From assembly GCA_014239555.1 (NCBI GenBank), contig JAAZYR010000007.1, positions 99,352-163,351 on the forward strand: a stretch of DNA of 64,000 nt. Reading direction: 5' to 3'. Numbering within the stretch: the stretch's first letter is position 1; each line of letters starts with the position of its first letter. The position numbers were made by a program, and so were the translations under genes. The notes beneath the pieces are model-generated. The model searched no databases and was not told where the DNA came from. It saw only the letters and a program-made list of their open reading frames with translations. Shown one piece after another: positions 34,551-43,603 of the stretch. The DNA comes from Acidimicrobiales bacterium (lineage in GTDB: Bacteria > Actinomycetota > Acidimicrobiia > Acidimicrobiales > Poriferisodalaceae).

Positions 34551-34572
34551 ACGGAGTAAGTTTGCACTCCGT
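34551..34572 (+). promoter_or_regulatory. 7-bp inverted repeat in the DMGDH leader
   Basis: ACGGAGT (34551-34557) and ACTCCGT (34566-34572) form a perfect 7-bp inverted repeat around the 8-nt loop AAGTTTGC, ending 59 nt before the DMGDH start codon. It could be a protein-binding site or, if transcribed, an RNA hairpin in the 5' leader. It lacks a T-tract, so it is not a typical intrinsic terminator, and I could not match it to a glycine riboswitch. Confidence 0.4.
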
Positions 34573-34631
34573 CATCCAGGAACGCTTTTGTAGTTATCTC
34601 GAAGCGACAATGCGAAGCAAAAGGGATCAGA

Positions 34632-37157
34632 GTGAGCGACTTTCCAACAAAGGCCAAATGTGTCGTAATCGGCGCTGGCATCGTGGGAAATTGCCTTGTA
34701 GGGCACTTAAACGATATGGGTTGGGATGACATCGTACTTCTCGACAAAGGACCACTACCGAACCCCGGTGGATCAACAGGCCATGCTTCGAATTTTATTT
34801 TCCCGGCAGACCATTCAAAGGAAATAGTTGACCTCACTTTGGACAGTCAAAAGCAGTATGAAGAATTGGGCCTTCAGAACACGTGCGGTGGCATCGAAGT
34901 TGCCAGGACTACCGAAAGAATGGAGGAGTTCAAACGAAGGATGACCTCCGCCACTTGCTGGGGGATCCCGTCGGAACTGCTTACGCCGGCAGAAGTGAAG
35001 GAACGTGTCCCATTTATTTCCGTGGACGTCATCCTTGGTGGCTTTCATACACCGAGCGTGAGCGCCGTTGACTCGCTCGAAACTGGCACTCAGATGCGTA
35101 AAAAAGCACAAGACGCCGGAAGCTTGCAAGTTTTCGCAAATACCGAAGTCCTTGACATCGAAACTTCACCAGGCCCAACCAAGCCTCGGGTCCGAGCGGT
35201 ACTAACGGATAAGGGCCGCATCGAATGCGAGACCGTTGTCATCGCTTGCGGAGTTTGGAGCCCCCGACTAGCCGAAATGGCGGGTGCGACAATTCCACTC
35301 ACACCTGCTGTGCACCAAATGGCTGACGTGGGCCCTTTTGACGTCTTGGTAGAAACTAAGCAAGAACTCGCCTATCCCATCGTTCGCGATATGGACACCT
35401 TTTGCTACGAACGCCAATCTGCGGGCTCCATGGAGGTCGGCTCCTACGCCCACCGACCAATCCTTCACCGAGTTGACGAGATTCCCTCCAACGACGAAGC
35501 GGCGCTCAGTCCGACGGAAATGCCCTTCACTGCCGACGACTTTGACCAACAAATGGAGGAAGCAATCGAGCTGATGGAGTTTTTGGGTGACGGCGAAATT
35601 AAATACGCGATTAACGGTTTGCTCTCCCTGACACCCGACGCCAATCCAGTACTGGGACCGACAATTGAGGTTGACAACCTTTGGTCGGCAGCCGCTGTCT
35701 GGGTCAAGGAGGGGCCAGGAGTCGGCCGCCTAGTAGCGGAATGGATGACTCACGGTTACCCGCACTTGACTGACCCGCATGGCGCGGACATCGCTCGTTT
35801 CTACCCACAGCAACGCAACGTTCATCACATTGAGGCTCGCGCTGAGGAACATTTCAACAAGACCTATGGCATCGTGCATCCCAGAGAGCAGTGGGCGACG
35901 AGAAGAGACATCACTACGGGACCCGTAAAAGCTCGCACTGACGTTCTCGAAGCGTTTTATTTCGAAGCCGGTGGATGGGAACGCCCCCATTGGTACGAGT
36001 CAAACAATGACTTAGTCGCCACTTACAAGGTCCCCGGACGAGACCACGAATGGGACGCTCGGTGGTGGACCCCCATTTCCGATGCAGAACATTTACACAT
36101 GCGCGAGCATGCGGCCATTGTTGACCTTTCTGCATTCCAGATCTTCGAAGTCAGTGGCTCTGGAGTTCTCGATTACATCGAACATATGGTCGTCAACAAG
36201 TGTGACGTCAAGATCGGCGGTTCGATCTATACGCCAGTTCTGAACAGTTCAGGAGGATTCCGGTCTGACCTAACAATTCTCAGGTTGGGACAAACCCGAT
36301 TCCGGATTGTGACCGGAGCCTTCGACGGTGGGCGCGACGAATACTGGTTCCGACACAATCTTCCCGAAGATGGCACTGTTCAATTCGAAAATCGAACCAA
36401 CGGTTTGTGTACTTTCGGCGTTTGGGGTCCACAGGCAACCTCAATTCTTGAAGGAATCACTGAGTCGAGCCTTGACCAAGAAGCATTTCCTTATGGCACT
36501 TGCCAGGAGGTCCTGATTGCTGGCCTTCCCACAGAGATGTTTCGAGTGTCGTACGTAGGGGACGCTGGCTTCGAGATATACACGCCAACGCAACATGGAC
36601 TTGCCCTGTGGGACGCCATCGCTGAGCAGGGGTCGAACTTCAATCTTCGCCCTGTGGGCGCAGCGGTCTACGGAACCAGTGGTCGGATCGAAAAGGGATA
36701 TCGCTTGATGGGTGCGGAGTTAGACAGCGAATACACACCTGTTGAGGCTGGACTAGCTCGACCGAAAGTGAAGGCTGCCGACTTCATTGGCAAAGAGGCG
36801 TACATGAAAGCACGCGAAGAGAGTCCCTGCGCTCAATTGTGTGTGCTTACGGTCGAAAGCCATGCGTGCCTTGATGGTTACGACCGCTTCCCCATGGGCG
36901 CAGGAAATGAGCCTGTGCTTACCTCCAACGGCGAACGTATCGTCGATGCGAAAGGAAGGGTAAGCAGGGTTACTACGGCCGGCAACGCCCCTTCCGTTGG
37001 CAAGTACCTATGTATGGCCTATCTACCGACTGAGCTTTGTGAAATCGGCACAGAGCTCCAAGTCATGTACCAGAACGAAAACTATCCTGTGAAGGTCGCC
37101 GCCACTGGGGCCAACCTGGCTCTCTTTGACCCTGACAATGGTCGCATGAAGGCGTAG
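34632..37157 (+). CDS. Dimethylglycine/sarcosine dehydrogenase-like flavoprotein with GcvT domain
   Basis: An 841-residue two-domain enzyme. Residues 8-31 (KCVVIGAGIVGNCLVGHL) form the FAD-binding Rossmann motif. The first half is a DAO-type oxidase domain, with GGSTGHASNF near residues 46-55 where DMGDH-type enzymes carry the flavin-linking His (here His51). From about residue 430 the protein is a GcvT/aminomethyltransferase domain that captures formaldehyde as methylene-THF. Family members demethylate dimethylglycine, sarcosine or dimethylsulfoniopropionate-like substrates. The etfBA pair 38 nt downstream supports electron transfer to ETF. The divergent fhs/MTHFR genes would process the C1-THF. 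The start is a GTG at 34632. Substrate choice between dimethylglycine and sarcosine is not settled by sequence. Confidence 0.87.
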   Translation: MSDFPTKAKCVVIGAGIVGNCLVGHLNDMGWDDIVLLDKGPLPNPGGSTGHASNFIFPADHSKEIVDLTLDSQKQYEELGLQNTCGGIEVARTTERMEEFKRRMTSATCWGIPSELLTPAEVKERVPFISVDVILGGFHTPSVSAVDSLETGTQMRKKAQDAGSLQVFANTEVLDIETSPGPTKPRVRAVLTDKGRIECETVVIACGVWSPRLAEMAGATIPLTPAVHQMADVGPFDVLVETKQELAYPIVRDMDTFCYERQSAGSMEVGSYAHRPILHRVDEIPSNDEAALSPTEMPFTADDFDQQMEEAIELMEFLGDGEIKYAINGLLSLTPDANPVLGPTIEVDNLWSAAAVWVKEGPGVGRLVAEWMTHGYPHLTDPHGADIARFYPQQRNVHHIEARAEEHFNKTYGIVHPREQWATRRDITTGPVKARTDVLEAFYFEAGGWERPHWYESNNDLVATYKVPGRDHEWDARWWTPISDAEHLHMREHAAIVDLSAFQIFEVSGSGVLDYIEHMVVNKCDVKIGGSIYTPVLNSSGGFRSDLTILRLGQTRFRIVTGAFDGGRDEYWFRHNLPEDGTVQFENRTNGLCTFGVWGPQATSILEGITESSLDQEAFPYGTCQEVLIAGLPTEMFRVSYVGDAGFEIYTPTQHGLALWDAIAEQGSNFNLRPVGAAVYGTSGRIEKGYRLMGAELDSEYTPVEAGLARPKVKAADFIGKEAYMKAREESPCAQLCVLTVESHACLDGYDRFPMGAGNEPVLTSNGERIVDAKGRVSRVTTAGNAPSVGKYLCMAYLPTELCEIGTELQVMYQNENYPVKVAATGANLALFDPDNGRMKA

Positions 37158-37194
37158 GACCGAGTCAAATCAACACCCTCACTAAGGAGAACCT

Positions 37195-37962
37195 ATGCGG
37201 GTTCTGGTCTGCGTGAAACGAGTACCCGCTCCGGGTTCACGCATCAACATAAGTTCCGACCAGCTAAATGTAGATACTTCACATCTTGGTTTTACGACAA
37301 GTCCCCACGAAGAGTGCGCTCTCGAAGAAGCCGCGCAGATCATTGAACAACATGGCGGGACAGTCACGGTGCTAACGGCGGGGCCTACCGAAGCGGAAGA
37401 ACAACTCCGTTACGCCGCGAGCGTCGGAGGTACAGACTTTGTACTGATCCCTAACAACAGCGGGATCGACTGGGATCCTGAGCGGACAGCAAACGCAATC
37501 ACCCAAGCCGTCAGCGAGTTGGAAGCAAAGGACGGCGAATTTGACCTCATCTTCTTTGGAAACGAATCAGCGGATGCCGGCGGCTTCCAGGTTGGAGTTA
37601 GGGTCGCCGTAGCATTGGACCGCCCCATTGTTAATGGCATTAAAGGCATCGAGATCGATGACGGGGTGTTTATGGCTCGAAGAGAAGTGGACACGGGTGT
37701 AGAGGTGTATCAACTTGAAGCACCAGCTGTGTTCGGGGTCCGCGAAGGTATCAACCTCCCTCGTTATCCGACGATGAAAGGTCGGCTCGCGTCCAAGAAA
37801 GCCGAAATCGGTGTTGCTTCTATCGATGTGCCCCCTGGAGGGCAAACCAAAGTCCGTCTCCACCAGCCCGAAGAGAAAGTCACCGAAACCACCGTCCTGG
37901 GCGAGAGTGCTGCCGCGGCGCCGCTGATAGTCGATTTACTCGACGAATTGGGGGTGTTGTGA
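37195..37962 (+). CDS. etfB: Electron transfer flavoprotein beta subunit
   Basis: A 255-residue EtfB. The opening MRVLVCVKRVPAPGSRINISSDQ is the standard EtfB N-terminus (CVKRVP), followed by SPHEECALEEAAQIIEQHGGTVTVLTAGP and the AMP-binding region GNESADAGGFQVGVRVAVALDRPIV near residues 122-146. The conserved LPRYPTMKGRLASKKAEI that contacts dehydrogenase partners is present. It accepts electrons, with EtfA, from the DMGDH-like protein encoded just upstream and passes them to the respiratory chain through ETF-quinone oxidoreductase, which is not in the window. GGAG lies a few bases before the ATG. The gene's stop overlaps the etfA start. Confidence 0.95.
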   Translation: MRVLVCVKRVPAPGSRINISSDQLNVDTSHLGFTTSPHEECALEEAAQIIEQHGGTVTVLTAGPTEAEEQLRYAASVGGTDFVLIPNNSGIDWDPERTANAITQAVSELEAKDGEFDLIFFGNESADAGGFQVGVRVAVALDRPIVNGIKGIEIDDGVFMARREVDTGVEVYQLEAPAVFGVREGINLPRYPTMKGRLASKKAEIGVASIDVPPGGQTKVRLHQPEEKVTETTVLGESAAAAPLIVDLLDELGVL

Positions 37963-38936
37963 TGGGGGAAATTTTGGTCTTCGTAGAACACGACCAAGGT
38001 GAACTCACAGCTTCTGCAGGCGAGGCTTTGACTGCTGCCAGAACACTCGGCGAGAAGCTTTCTCAAAAAACCGCTGCTGTTCTAGTCGGGCAAGATGCCG
38101 AAGGCCTTGGGGAGACGTGCGCGGATTACGGAGTAGAACTTGCTTACTGTCTGACTTCTCCTGTTCTATCCGATTATGGGCCAGAAGCATGGGGGCAGGC
38201 CATCGTCGAACTCGCAAACCAGTGTTCGCCGTCCGTGATTCTCTCGGTCGGAACTGATCGAGGCAATGAAGTATTGGCGCAGGTTGCTGCGCGGTTGGAT
38301 GCCCCATTCGCTGCTAACAGCCTCCAGGTTCAACGCGGCGACGCTTGGGAAATAACTCGAGTCCAATGGGGTGGATCACTCCTAGAAGACATCGTCGTTG
38401 ACGCAGAACTCCTTATTGTTTCCTACACCCACCATTCGATCGAACCCGTCTTATCCGCTGGGGCAAATGGAATAGAGATTCGTGCCGTTGAGATCGACCT
38501 GGACCCGAGGTTAGGGCGGACAGTTATCCGCGACCGAGTGACTCAGACCGAGGGGGTAACTCTCGCTACCGCATCCGTAGTGGTGTCCGGCGGTCGCGGC
38601 GTCGGCTCCGCCGACGGATTCGCCCAACTGGAGGAATTAGCGGACCTTCTTGGCGGTCGCGTCGGCTGTTCGCGAGCAGTCACCAACAACGGTTGGCGAA
38701 GTCACGCTGATCAAGTCGGTCAGACCGGCACTCGTATCGCGCCAGAGATCTACATCGCGTGTGGCATCTCAGGGGCTATCCAGCACTGGGTAGGCGCCAT
38801 GGCATCGAAGAATATTCTCGCCATAAACACGGACCGCGAAGCAAACATGGTTACCAAAGCCGGCTACGCCGTTATTGCTGACCTCCACGAAGTCATCCCG
38901 GCAGTCATCGAAGAAGTTCGGCAGCGTAGAGGCTGA
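37959..38936 (+). CDS. etfA: Electron transfer flavoprotein alpha subunit
   Basis: A 325-residue EtfA. The C-terminal FAD-binding domain is typical: VVSGGRGVGSADGFAQLEELADLLGGRVGCSRAV near residues 207-240, then QVGQTGTRIAPEIYIACGISGAIQHWVGAMASKNILAINTDREANM. Its start (GTGATG-like, ATG at 37962 or GTG at 37959) overlaps the etfB stop, as usual for this pair. Being dedicated to the DMGDH-like gene by operon position, it is likely a specific ETF for methyl-amine oxidation, although ACADs in the window could also use it. Convergent with the IclR-family gene across a 30-nt gap. Confidence 0.95.
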   Translation: MMGEILVFVEHDQGELTASAGEALTAARTLGEKLSQKTAAVLVGQDAEGLGETCADYGVELAYCLTSPVLSDYGPEAWGQAIVELANQCSPSVILSVGTDRGNEVLAQVAARLDAPFAANSLQVQRGDAWEITRVQWGGSLLEDIVVDAELLIVSYTHHSIEPVLSAGANGIEIRAVEIDLDPRLGRTVIRDRVTQTEGVTLATASVVVSGGRGVGSADGFAQLEELADLLGGRVGCSRAVTNNGWRSHADQVGQTGTRIAPEIYIACGISGAIQHWVGAMASKNILAINTDREANMVTKAGYAVIADLHEVIPAVIEEVRQRRG

Positions 38937-38966
38937 AACCGGCCTCGGAGGGTCCCTGTTCGCCCA

Positions 38967-39710
38967 TTAACCGAGCTGTCGCGTCATACGTTCGCACGTA
39001 GCCACCAAAAGGATGCCCAGGTCGTGAGTTTGCTCAGGATCAGGGAAACGGTAAGCAGGGCCGTGGACGTGGAGAGCAGCGATCACGTCGCCTCGAGTAT
39101 TGAAAACAGGTGCCGCTACGGAGTTGAGACCCTCGGCAAATTCCTCGTGTACCCAGGAATAGCCGACTCTTCGAATTTGGCCAAGTCGTTGTCGAATTTT
39201 GATTGGATCTACTTCGCTCTGAGGCGTCGCAGCCTCCAACGTCTCATCTAAATACGCGTCGACGTCTTCGGCTTTCATGTGTGCCAAAAACACGAGACCA
39301 GATGGAACAAGGTGTAGTGCAGCATGTTCCCCAGTCCAATTTCTGATCTGAACCTGACTATCGAACTCGACGTGGTCGGCATAGTAGATCTCCCGATCTT
39401 CTCTGACACCAATGCCTGATGTCTCGCCAATCGAGTCGACCAAGTCCAACAAATGTGACCGAGCTACCGCTAATAGGTTCCGATGCCCAGTCATTTCGCC
39501 TGCAAGATCAAGAAGTCCGTCGTCCAACGAATATCGACCGCCCGCTTGAATTTGACGGATCGCCCCTTCCTCATCAAGGGCCGCCAGCAACCGAGCCACA
39601 GTGCTCTTAGGCAACCCCACGCGTTGAGATACCTCAGTCACCCCCAATGGACCCGAAGAAAGAGCCCGCAATATTGCGAATGCCCTATGTACCGACTGCA
39701 CCACTGCCAT
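38967..39710 (-). CDS. IclR-family transcriptional regulator
   Basis: A 247-residue IclR-family regulator. The N-terminal winged helix is VHRAFAILRALSSGPLGVTEVSQRVGLPKSTVARLLAALDEEGAIRQIQAGGRYSLDDGLLDLAG, and the remainder is the effector-binding GAF-like domain with GVREDREIYYADHVE and GYSWVHEEFAEGLNSVAAPVFNTRGDVIAALHVHGP. Members bind small organic acids and act as repressors or activators. It is divergent from the formate dehydrogenase genes and lies inside the island, so it probably controls neighbours. A TGGAA/TTCCA-type repeat lies 21-54 nt upstream of its start. The effector is unknown; a betaine-, glycine- or formate-related molecule is conceivable. Confidence 0.9.
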   Translation of the reverse strand: MAVVQSVHRAFAILRALSSGPLGVTEVSQRVGLPKSTVARLLAALDEEGAIRQIQAGGRYSLDDGLLDLAGEMTGHRNLLAVARSHLLDLVDSIGETSGIGVREDREIYYADHVEFDSQVQIRNWTGEHAALHLVPSGLVFLAHMKAEDVDAYLDETLEAATPQSEVDPIKIRQRLGQIRRVGYSWVHEEFAEGLNSVAAPVFNTRGDVIAALHVHGPAYRFPDPEQTHDLGILLVATCERMTRQLG

Positions 39711-39731
39711 TTAAAACCTCCGGCCCGAGTG

Positions 39732-39764
39732 TGCCACATCGTGGAACAAGGTTTCCAGGTGGCA
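39732..39764. promoter_or_regulatory. Nested inverted repeat in the IclR/fdh divergent region
   Basis: TGGAA and TTCCA arms (39742-39757, spacer CAAGGT) lie inside a second inverted repeat TGCCAC (39732-39737)/GTGGCA (39759-39764). The site is 21 nt from the iclR start and about 175 nt before the formate dehydrogenase start, a position that suits autoregulation of the regulator. The inner arms resemble the perfect palindrome at 34478-34490. Confidence 0.5.
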
Positions 39765-39939
39765 AGCTATTCATTGCCTTGGCGAAACGCCATCTCCTGC
39801 AATGTCCATGGTGCCATCCGTGCCTCGGCACTGAATAATTCCGTATCTGAAAATCCCGGCCGTACTTAGCCAGCCCTTTGATGCCCCGTACACTGAAAGA
39901 GGTTCGTCTCTCCACGGCAATCGCGACCCAGGAGCCTTT

Positions 39940-41871
39940 ATGAACTCGAAGACAGACCGCCCTAAGCCTCTAGCACGCATCACCAAACCGCTGGTTCGCG
40001 AAAACGGAGAACTTCGAGAAGCGACTTGGGATGAGGCACTCACTCGTGCTGCCAAAGGGTTCCGCCAAGCCATCAACGAGCGCGGCCATGAGACATTCGG
40101 TCTCTTCAGTTGTTCGAAGAGCACGAACGAAATGAACTACGCCGCACAGAAATTCATGCGCACCGCTGTGGGTTCTAACAACATTGATTCCTGTAACCGA
40201 ACTTGACACGCGCCTAGCGTCGTCGGTCTGGCGACAGTGTTTGGAGTCGGCGGCGGAACCTCCTCTTACGCCGAGGTGGAAGACACTGATTTTGTTTTGT
40301 TGTGGGGGTCCAACGCGAGGGACGCGCATCCCATCTATTTCCACCACCTCCTAAAGGGACTCTCCGAAGGTGCCAAAATGTTCGCCGTCGATCCCCGACG
40401 AACGGCATCTGCCAAATTCGCCGATCTGTGGCTGGGAATAGACGTTGGTACCGATATTTCCCTCGCCAATGCCATGGCCAGAGAAATAATTGCCGCGGAT
40501 CTCCACGACAAAAATTTCATCGAACATGCGACAGCAGGGTTCGACGCCTTCGCTGAACACGTCGATGAGTACACGCTCGAACGGGCAGCGGCAACTACAG
40601 GCGTTGCTGCCGAAGCCATACGGGAATTAGCGCACGAGTACGCAACTGCACCCACTGCGCAAATTCTTTGGACCCTCGGCATCACAGAGCATCACAATGG
40701 CGTCGAGAACGTGTTGTCGCTCTGCAACCTTGCCCTATTGACCGGGCATGTCGGTCGTTGGGGATCGGGGTTAGTGCCGCTTCGTGGCCAAAACAACGTC
40801 CAAGGAGGCGGGGACATGGGCGCCCTCCCCAACAAACTCCCGGGCTTCCAAGACGTCGCCGACGACACAGTTCGGGCGAAGTTTGAATCCGTTTACGGCG
40901 CCCCTATCAATCCGGTACCTGGGCTGCACTTAACCTTGATGTTTGAGGCCATGGCCCAAGGCGATTTGACGGCCCTTTACATCATCGGCGAAAACCCAGC
41001 CGATTCAGAAGCTGATGTTGTACACACTCGGAAACTCCTCGCTGAACTCGACATTCTCGTGGTTCAGGACATCTTCCTCACGCGCACCGCACAACTCGCC
41101 GACGTTGTACTTCCCGCGACGGTCGGATGGGCTGAATCTGAGGGCACTGTGACGTCTAGCGAAAGACGAGTGCAACGCGTGCGGGCGGCAGTCACTGCAC
41201 CTGGCGATTGTCGACACGATTACGAAATTATTGGCGAACTTGCCCAACGCATGGGAGCCAAATGGGCCGCTGAAACTCCCGAAGAGCTGTGGAACGAACT
41301 TCGATCATTGTCCCCAATGCACGCTGGGATGAGCTACCAACGCCTCGAACGCGAACGTGGATTGCAATGGCCATGCCCCAATATCGACCACCCGGGCACG
41401 CCTTACCTACACGGATGGCTTTGGGAAGAGAACCTAGGCGGACATGAGCCTGCGCCATTCTCGATTACCCGGTACGAGGGTCCCAAAGAGCAGCTAACAG
41501 ACGACTTCCCTTTGCGGTTGACAACCGGTAGAGCCCTCGATTCCTACAACACAGGAGTTCAATCCAGCGGGTATGAATCTCCCATACGTTCCGGATCACA
41601 TCTAGAAATCAGCGCAGCTGATGCCCTGAATCTCAAGGTCGTAGACGGAGAACGTGTATCGGTGTCTTCACCTAGGGGCTCCGTCGAAATGCACATCAAA
41701 ATCGAACCGGACCAAGTGGCAGGGTTGGCCTTTTCAACCTTTCATTTTCCTGAGTTGGTGGACCTCAACCTTCTCACCAACGATGAATGGGATCCACGCA
41801 GCGGTACCGCGGAATTCAAAGCCGCATCCATTCGGATCGACAAACTGCCCCTAGGAACCTCGCGTGGCTGA
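39940..41871 (+). CDS. fdhA: Formate dehydrogenase catalytic (Mo/W-bis-MGD) subunit, selenoprotein; lacks own N-terminal Fe4S4 domain
   Basis: The reading frame from 39940 to 41871 is interrupted only by TGA 40204-40206, giving 643 residues with Sec at 89. The sequence NIDSCNRT-U-HAPSVVGLATVFG matches the active-site strand of formate dehydrogenases, where Sec or Cys ligates the metal and the next His is catalytic. Later GQNNVQGGGDMGALPNKLPGF and the C-terminal LRLTTGRALDSYNTG (MGD-binding) are typical. The usual CxxCxxxC Fe4S4 N-terminal region is absent here and is found at the C-terminus of the gene at 43600. The start ATG 39940 has AGGAG upstream. It acts with the NuoEF-type subunit as an NAD-linked FDH oxidising formate to CO2 in the cytosol. 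Confidence 0.9.
40219..40235 (+). promoter_or_regulatory. Bacterial SECIS-like hairpin in formate dehydrogenase
   Basis: GTCG (40219-40222) pairs with CGAC (40232-40235), extended by T-G and C-G to a GGTCT apical loop (40225-40229). The loop starts 21 nt after the U of the in-frame UGA at 40204. From memory, the E. coli fdhF SECIS has the same GGUCU loop at the same distance from its UGA. This is strong support for Sec insertion rather than a stop. Folding was done by eye. Confidence 0.85.
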
Positions 41872-43603
41872 CCTCCAATTCGGCGACGCTTTGCCTGATG
41901 CAAAAGAGATGGAAATCGTCGACGCTTTCGTTGGCGAAACGGTTGTGGTTTGGGAAGGAGAAAGGGTTGTACGTAGTGGGGTGACGCGACGCCGCGAGCA
42001 GCGTCACCTGCTGCTCCCTGGCCTACATCTGCTGCAGAACTCCCAGGGTTGGATAAGCCCCGGCGGTCTCAATTACTTGGCGGAACTTCTTCAGGTGCCT
42101 CCTGCAGAGGCATACGGCGTCGCAACATTTTACGATTTGTTTGAAACGGAGAAGCCGTCGGCGCCGGGTCCCCAAAACCACATTTGCGTCGATGCAGCAT
42201 GCGCCATAGCGGGTTCAGACGACCTGATATCGGAGATCCAAGCAGCCGGTCAGAGAGTGCACAAAAGTCCTTGCCTTGGCCAATGCGAGCGCGCTCCCGC
42301 AATATTCATTCAGGGCGTAGGAACTCCCGACCAAGTTCCAGCTGACGCTGACGGGTTTTCGCATCCTCAGCGTGGTGACTCTTCACTCCGGTTACTTAAA
42401 CGCTTTGGTGTCGCAGACCCACTGAGCATCGAATCCTATTTATCGAACGGAGGTTACGCCGCGTTGACTCGGGCGCTAGATATAGGGGCAGACGCGGTCC
42501 TGAACACACTTGAAGCATCCGGCTTGTCTGGGAGGGGCGGCGCCGCCTTTCCTACCGGGACTAAGTGGCGTGCCGTTGCTGAGGAGAGTTCCCAATCTAA
42601 ACATGTGGTTGCCAACGCGGACGAGAGCGAACCCGGAACCTTCAAGGATCGTTTAATTATGGAAAACGATCCGTTTGCGATCATCGAAGCGATGACGATT
42701 GCAGGCGTTACTACGGGGTCCAAACGTGGGTGGATTTATGTCCGAGGCGAATATCCACTAGCCACACACCGCTTAAATCATGCGATAGAACGCTCCCGCT
42801 CATCGGGATACCTTGGCTCCAGGATCTGTGGTTCTGAATATTCTTTCGACATCGAAGTGCGACGCGGGGCCGGCGCATACATCTGCGGTGAAGAAACAGC
42901 TTTGTTTAACTCCATTGAAGGTCGACGCGGAGAACCTCGAAACAAACCACCATTTCCCACGACAAGCGGATTGTTCGGCGAACCCACAGTCATCAATAAT
43001 CCCGAGACCTTGATCAACGTTCTCGAGATCCTAAATGGCGGAGTTGACGCGTATCGGTCGTTGGGCACGGAACGATCTCCCGGAACGAAACTGTTTTGTT
43101 TGTCCGGGCACATCCAATTTCCGGGCCTGTACGAGGTTCCTTTCGGGGTCTCGCTGGGAAACCTGCTTGAGACGGCCGGGGGAGTGGTCGGGGATCTACA
43201 GGCCATCCTTATGGGAGGCGCTGCCGGTCGTTTCGTCGGCCCGGAGAAACTAGACCTCCCCCTAACACTCGAAGACGCAGCGGCTAATGAGACCACGCTT
43301 GGTTCCGGGGCAATAATGGTGTTCTCAACTGACGTCAACATGTTGGATATCACTAGGCGTCTTGCCCAGTTTTTCCGCGACGAGTCCTGTGGGCAATGTG
43401 TTCCCTGTCGGATCGGAACGGTACGACAGCACGAAGTACTCCTTCAAATAAAGAAAGAAGGCCCCGACAAGGCTCAACGGGAGCTGCTTGACGACATCTC
43501 AGCGGTGATGAGCGATGCCTCTATCTGCGGGCTCGGCCACACAGCGGCCTCAGCCATCCAGTCAGCTCTTGATCTCGGACTTCTTCCTCAAGGTGCGTCA
43601 TGA
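41864..43603 (+). CDS. fdhB: NADH-oxidoreductase (NuoE-NuoF fusion) subunit of formate dehydrogenase
   Basis: A 579-residue fusion. Residues 1-160 are NuoE-like with a [2Fe-2S] site at Cys108, Cys113, Cys137 and Cys141 (ICVDAAC and SPCLGQC). The rest is NuoF-like: the FMN-binding GRGGAAFPTGTKW, NADH-binding RRGAGAYICGEETALFNSIEGRRGEPR and the [4Fe-4S] site SCGQCVPCRIGT plus a later Cys. It takes electrons from the catalytic subunit to NAD+. The GTG start overlaps the end of the catalytic gene by 8 nt, and its own stop overlaps the next start as ATGA. This gene lies between the two halves of the split FdhA. Confidence 0.92.
   Translation: MADLQFGDALPDAKEMEIVDAFVGETVVVWEGERVVRSGVTRRREQRHLLLPGLHLLQNSQGWISPGGLNYLAELLQVPPAEAYGVATFYDLFETEKPSAPGPQNHICVDAACAIAGSDDLISEIQAAGQRVHKSPCLGQCERAPAIFIQGVGTPDQVPADADGFSHPQRGDSSLRLLKRFGVADPLSIESYLSNGGYAALTRALDIGADAVLNTLEASGLSGRGGAAFPTGTKWRAVAEESSQSKHVVANADESEPGTFKDRLIMENDPFAIIEAMTIAGVTTGSKRGWIYVRGEYPLATHRLNHAIERSRSSGYLGSRICGSEYSFDIEVRRGAGAYICGEETALFNSIEGRRGEPRNKPPFPTTSGLFGEPTVINNPETLINVLEILNGGVDAYRSLGTERSPGTKLFCLSGHIQFPGLYEVPFGVSLGNLLETAGGVVGDLQAILMGGAAGRFVGPEKLDLPLTLEDAAANETTLGSGAIMVFSTDVNMLDITRRLAQFFRDESCGQCVPCRIGTVRQHEVLLQIKKEGPDKAQRELLDDISAVMSDASICGLGHTAASAIQSALDLGLLPQGAS

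Noticed and set aside
40204..40206. FDH as a pseudogene broken by a stop codon
   Set aside because: The stop is TGA at the Sec/Cys site, the frame resumes without shift, and a SECIS-like hairpin follows at the expected distance.
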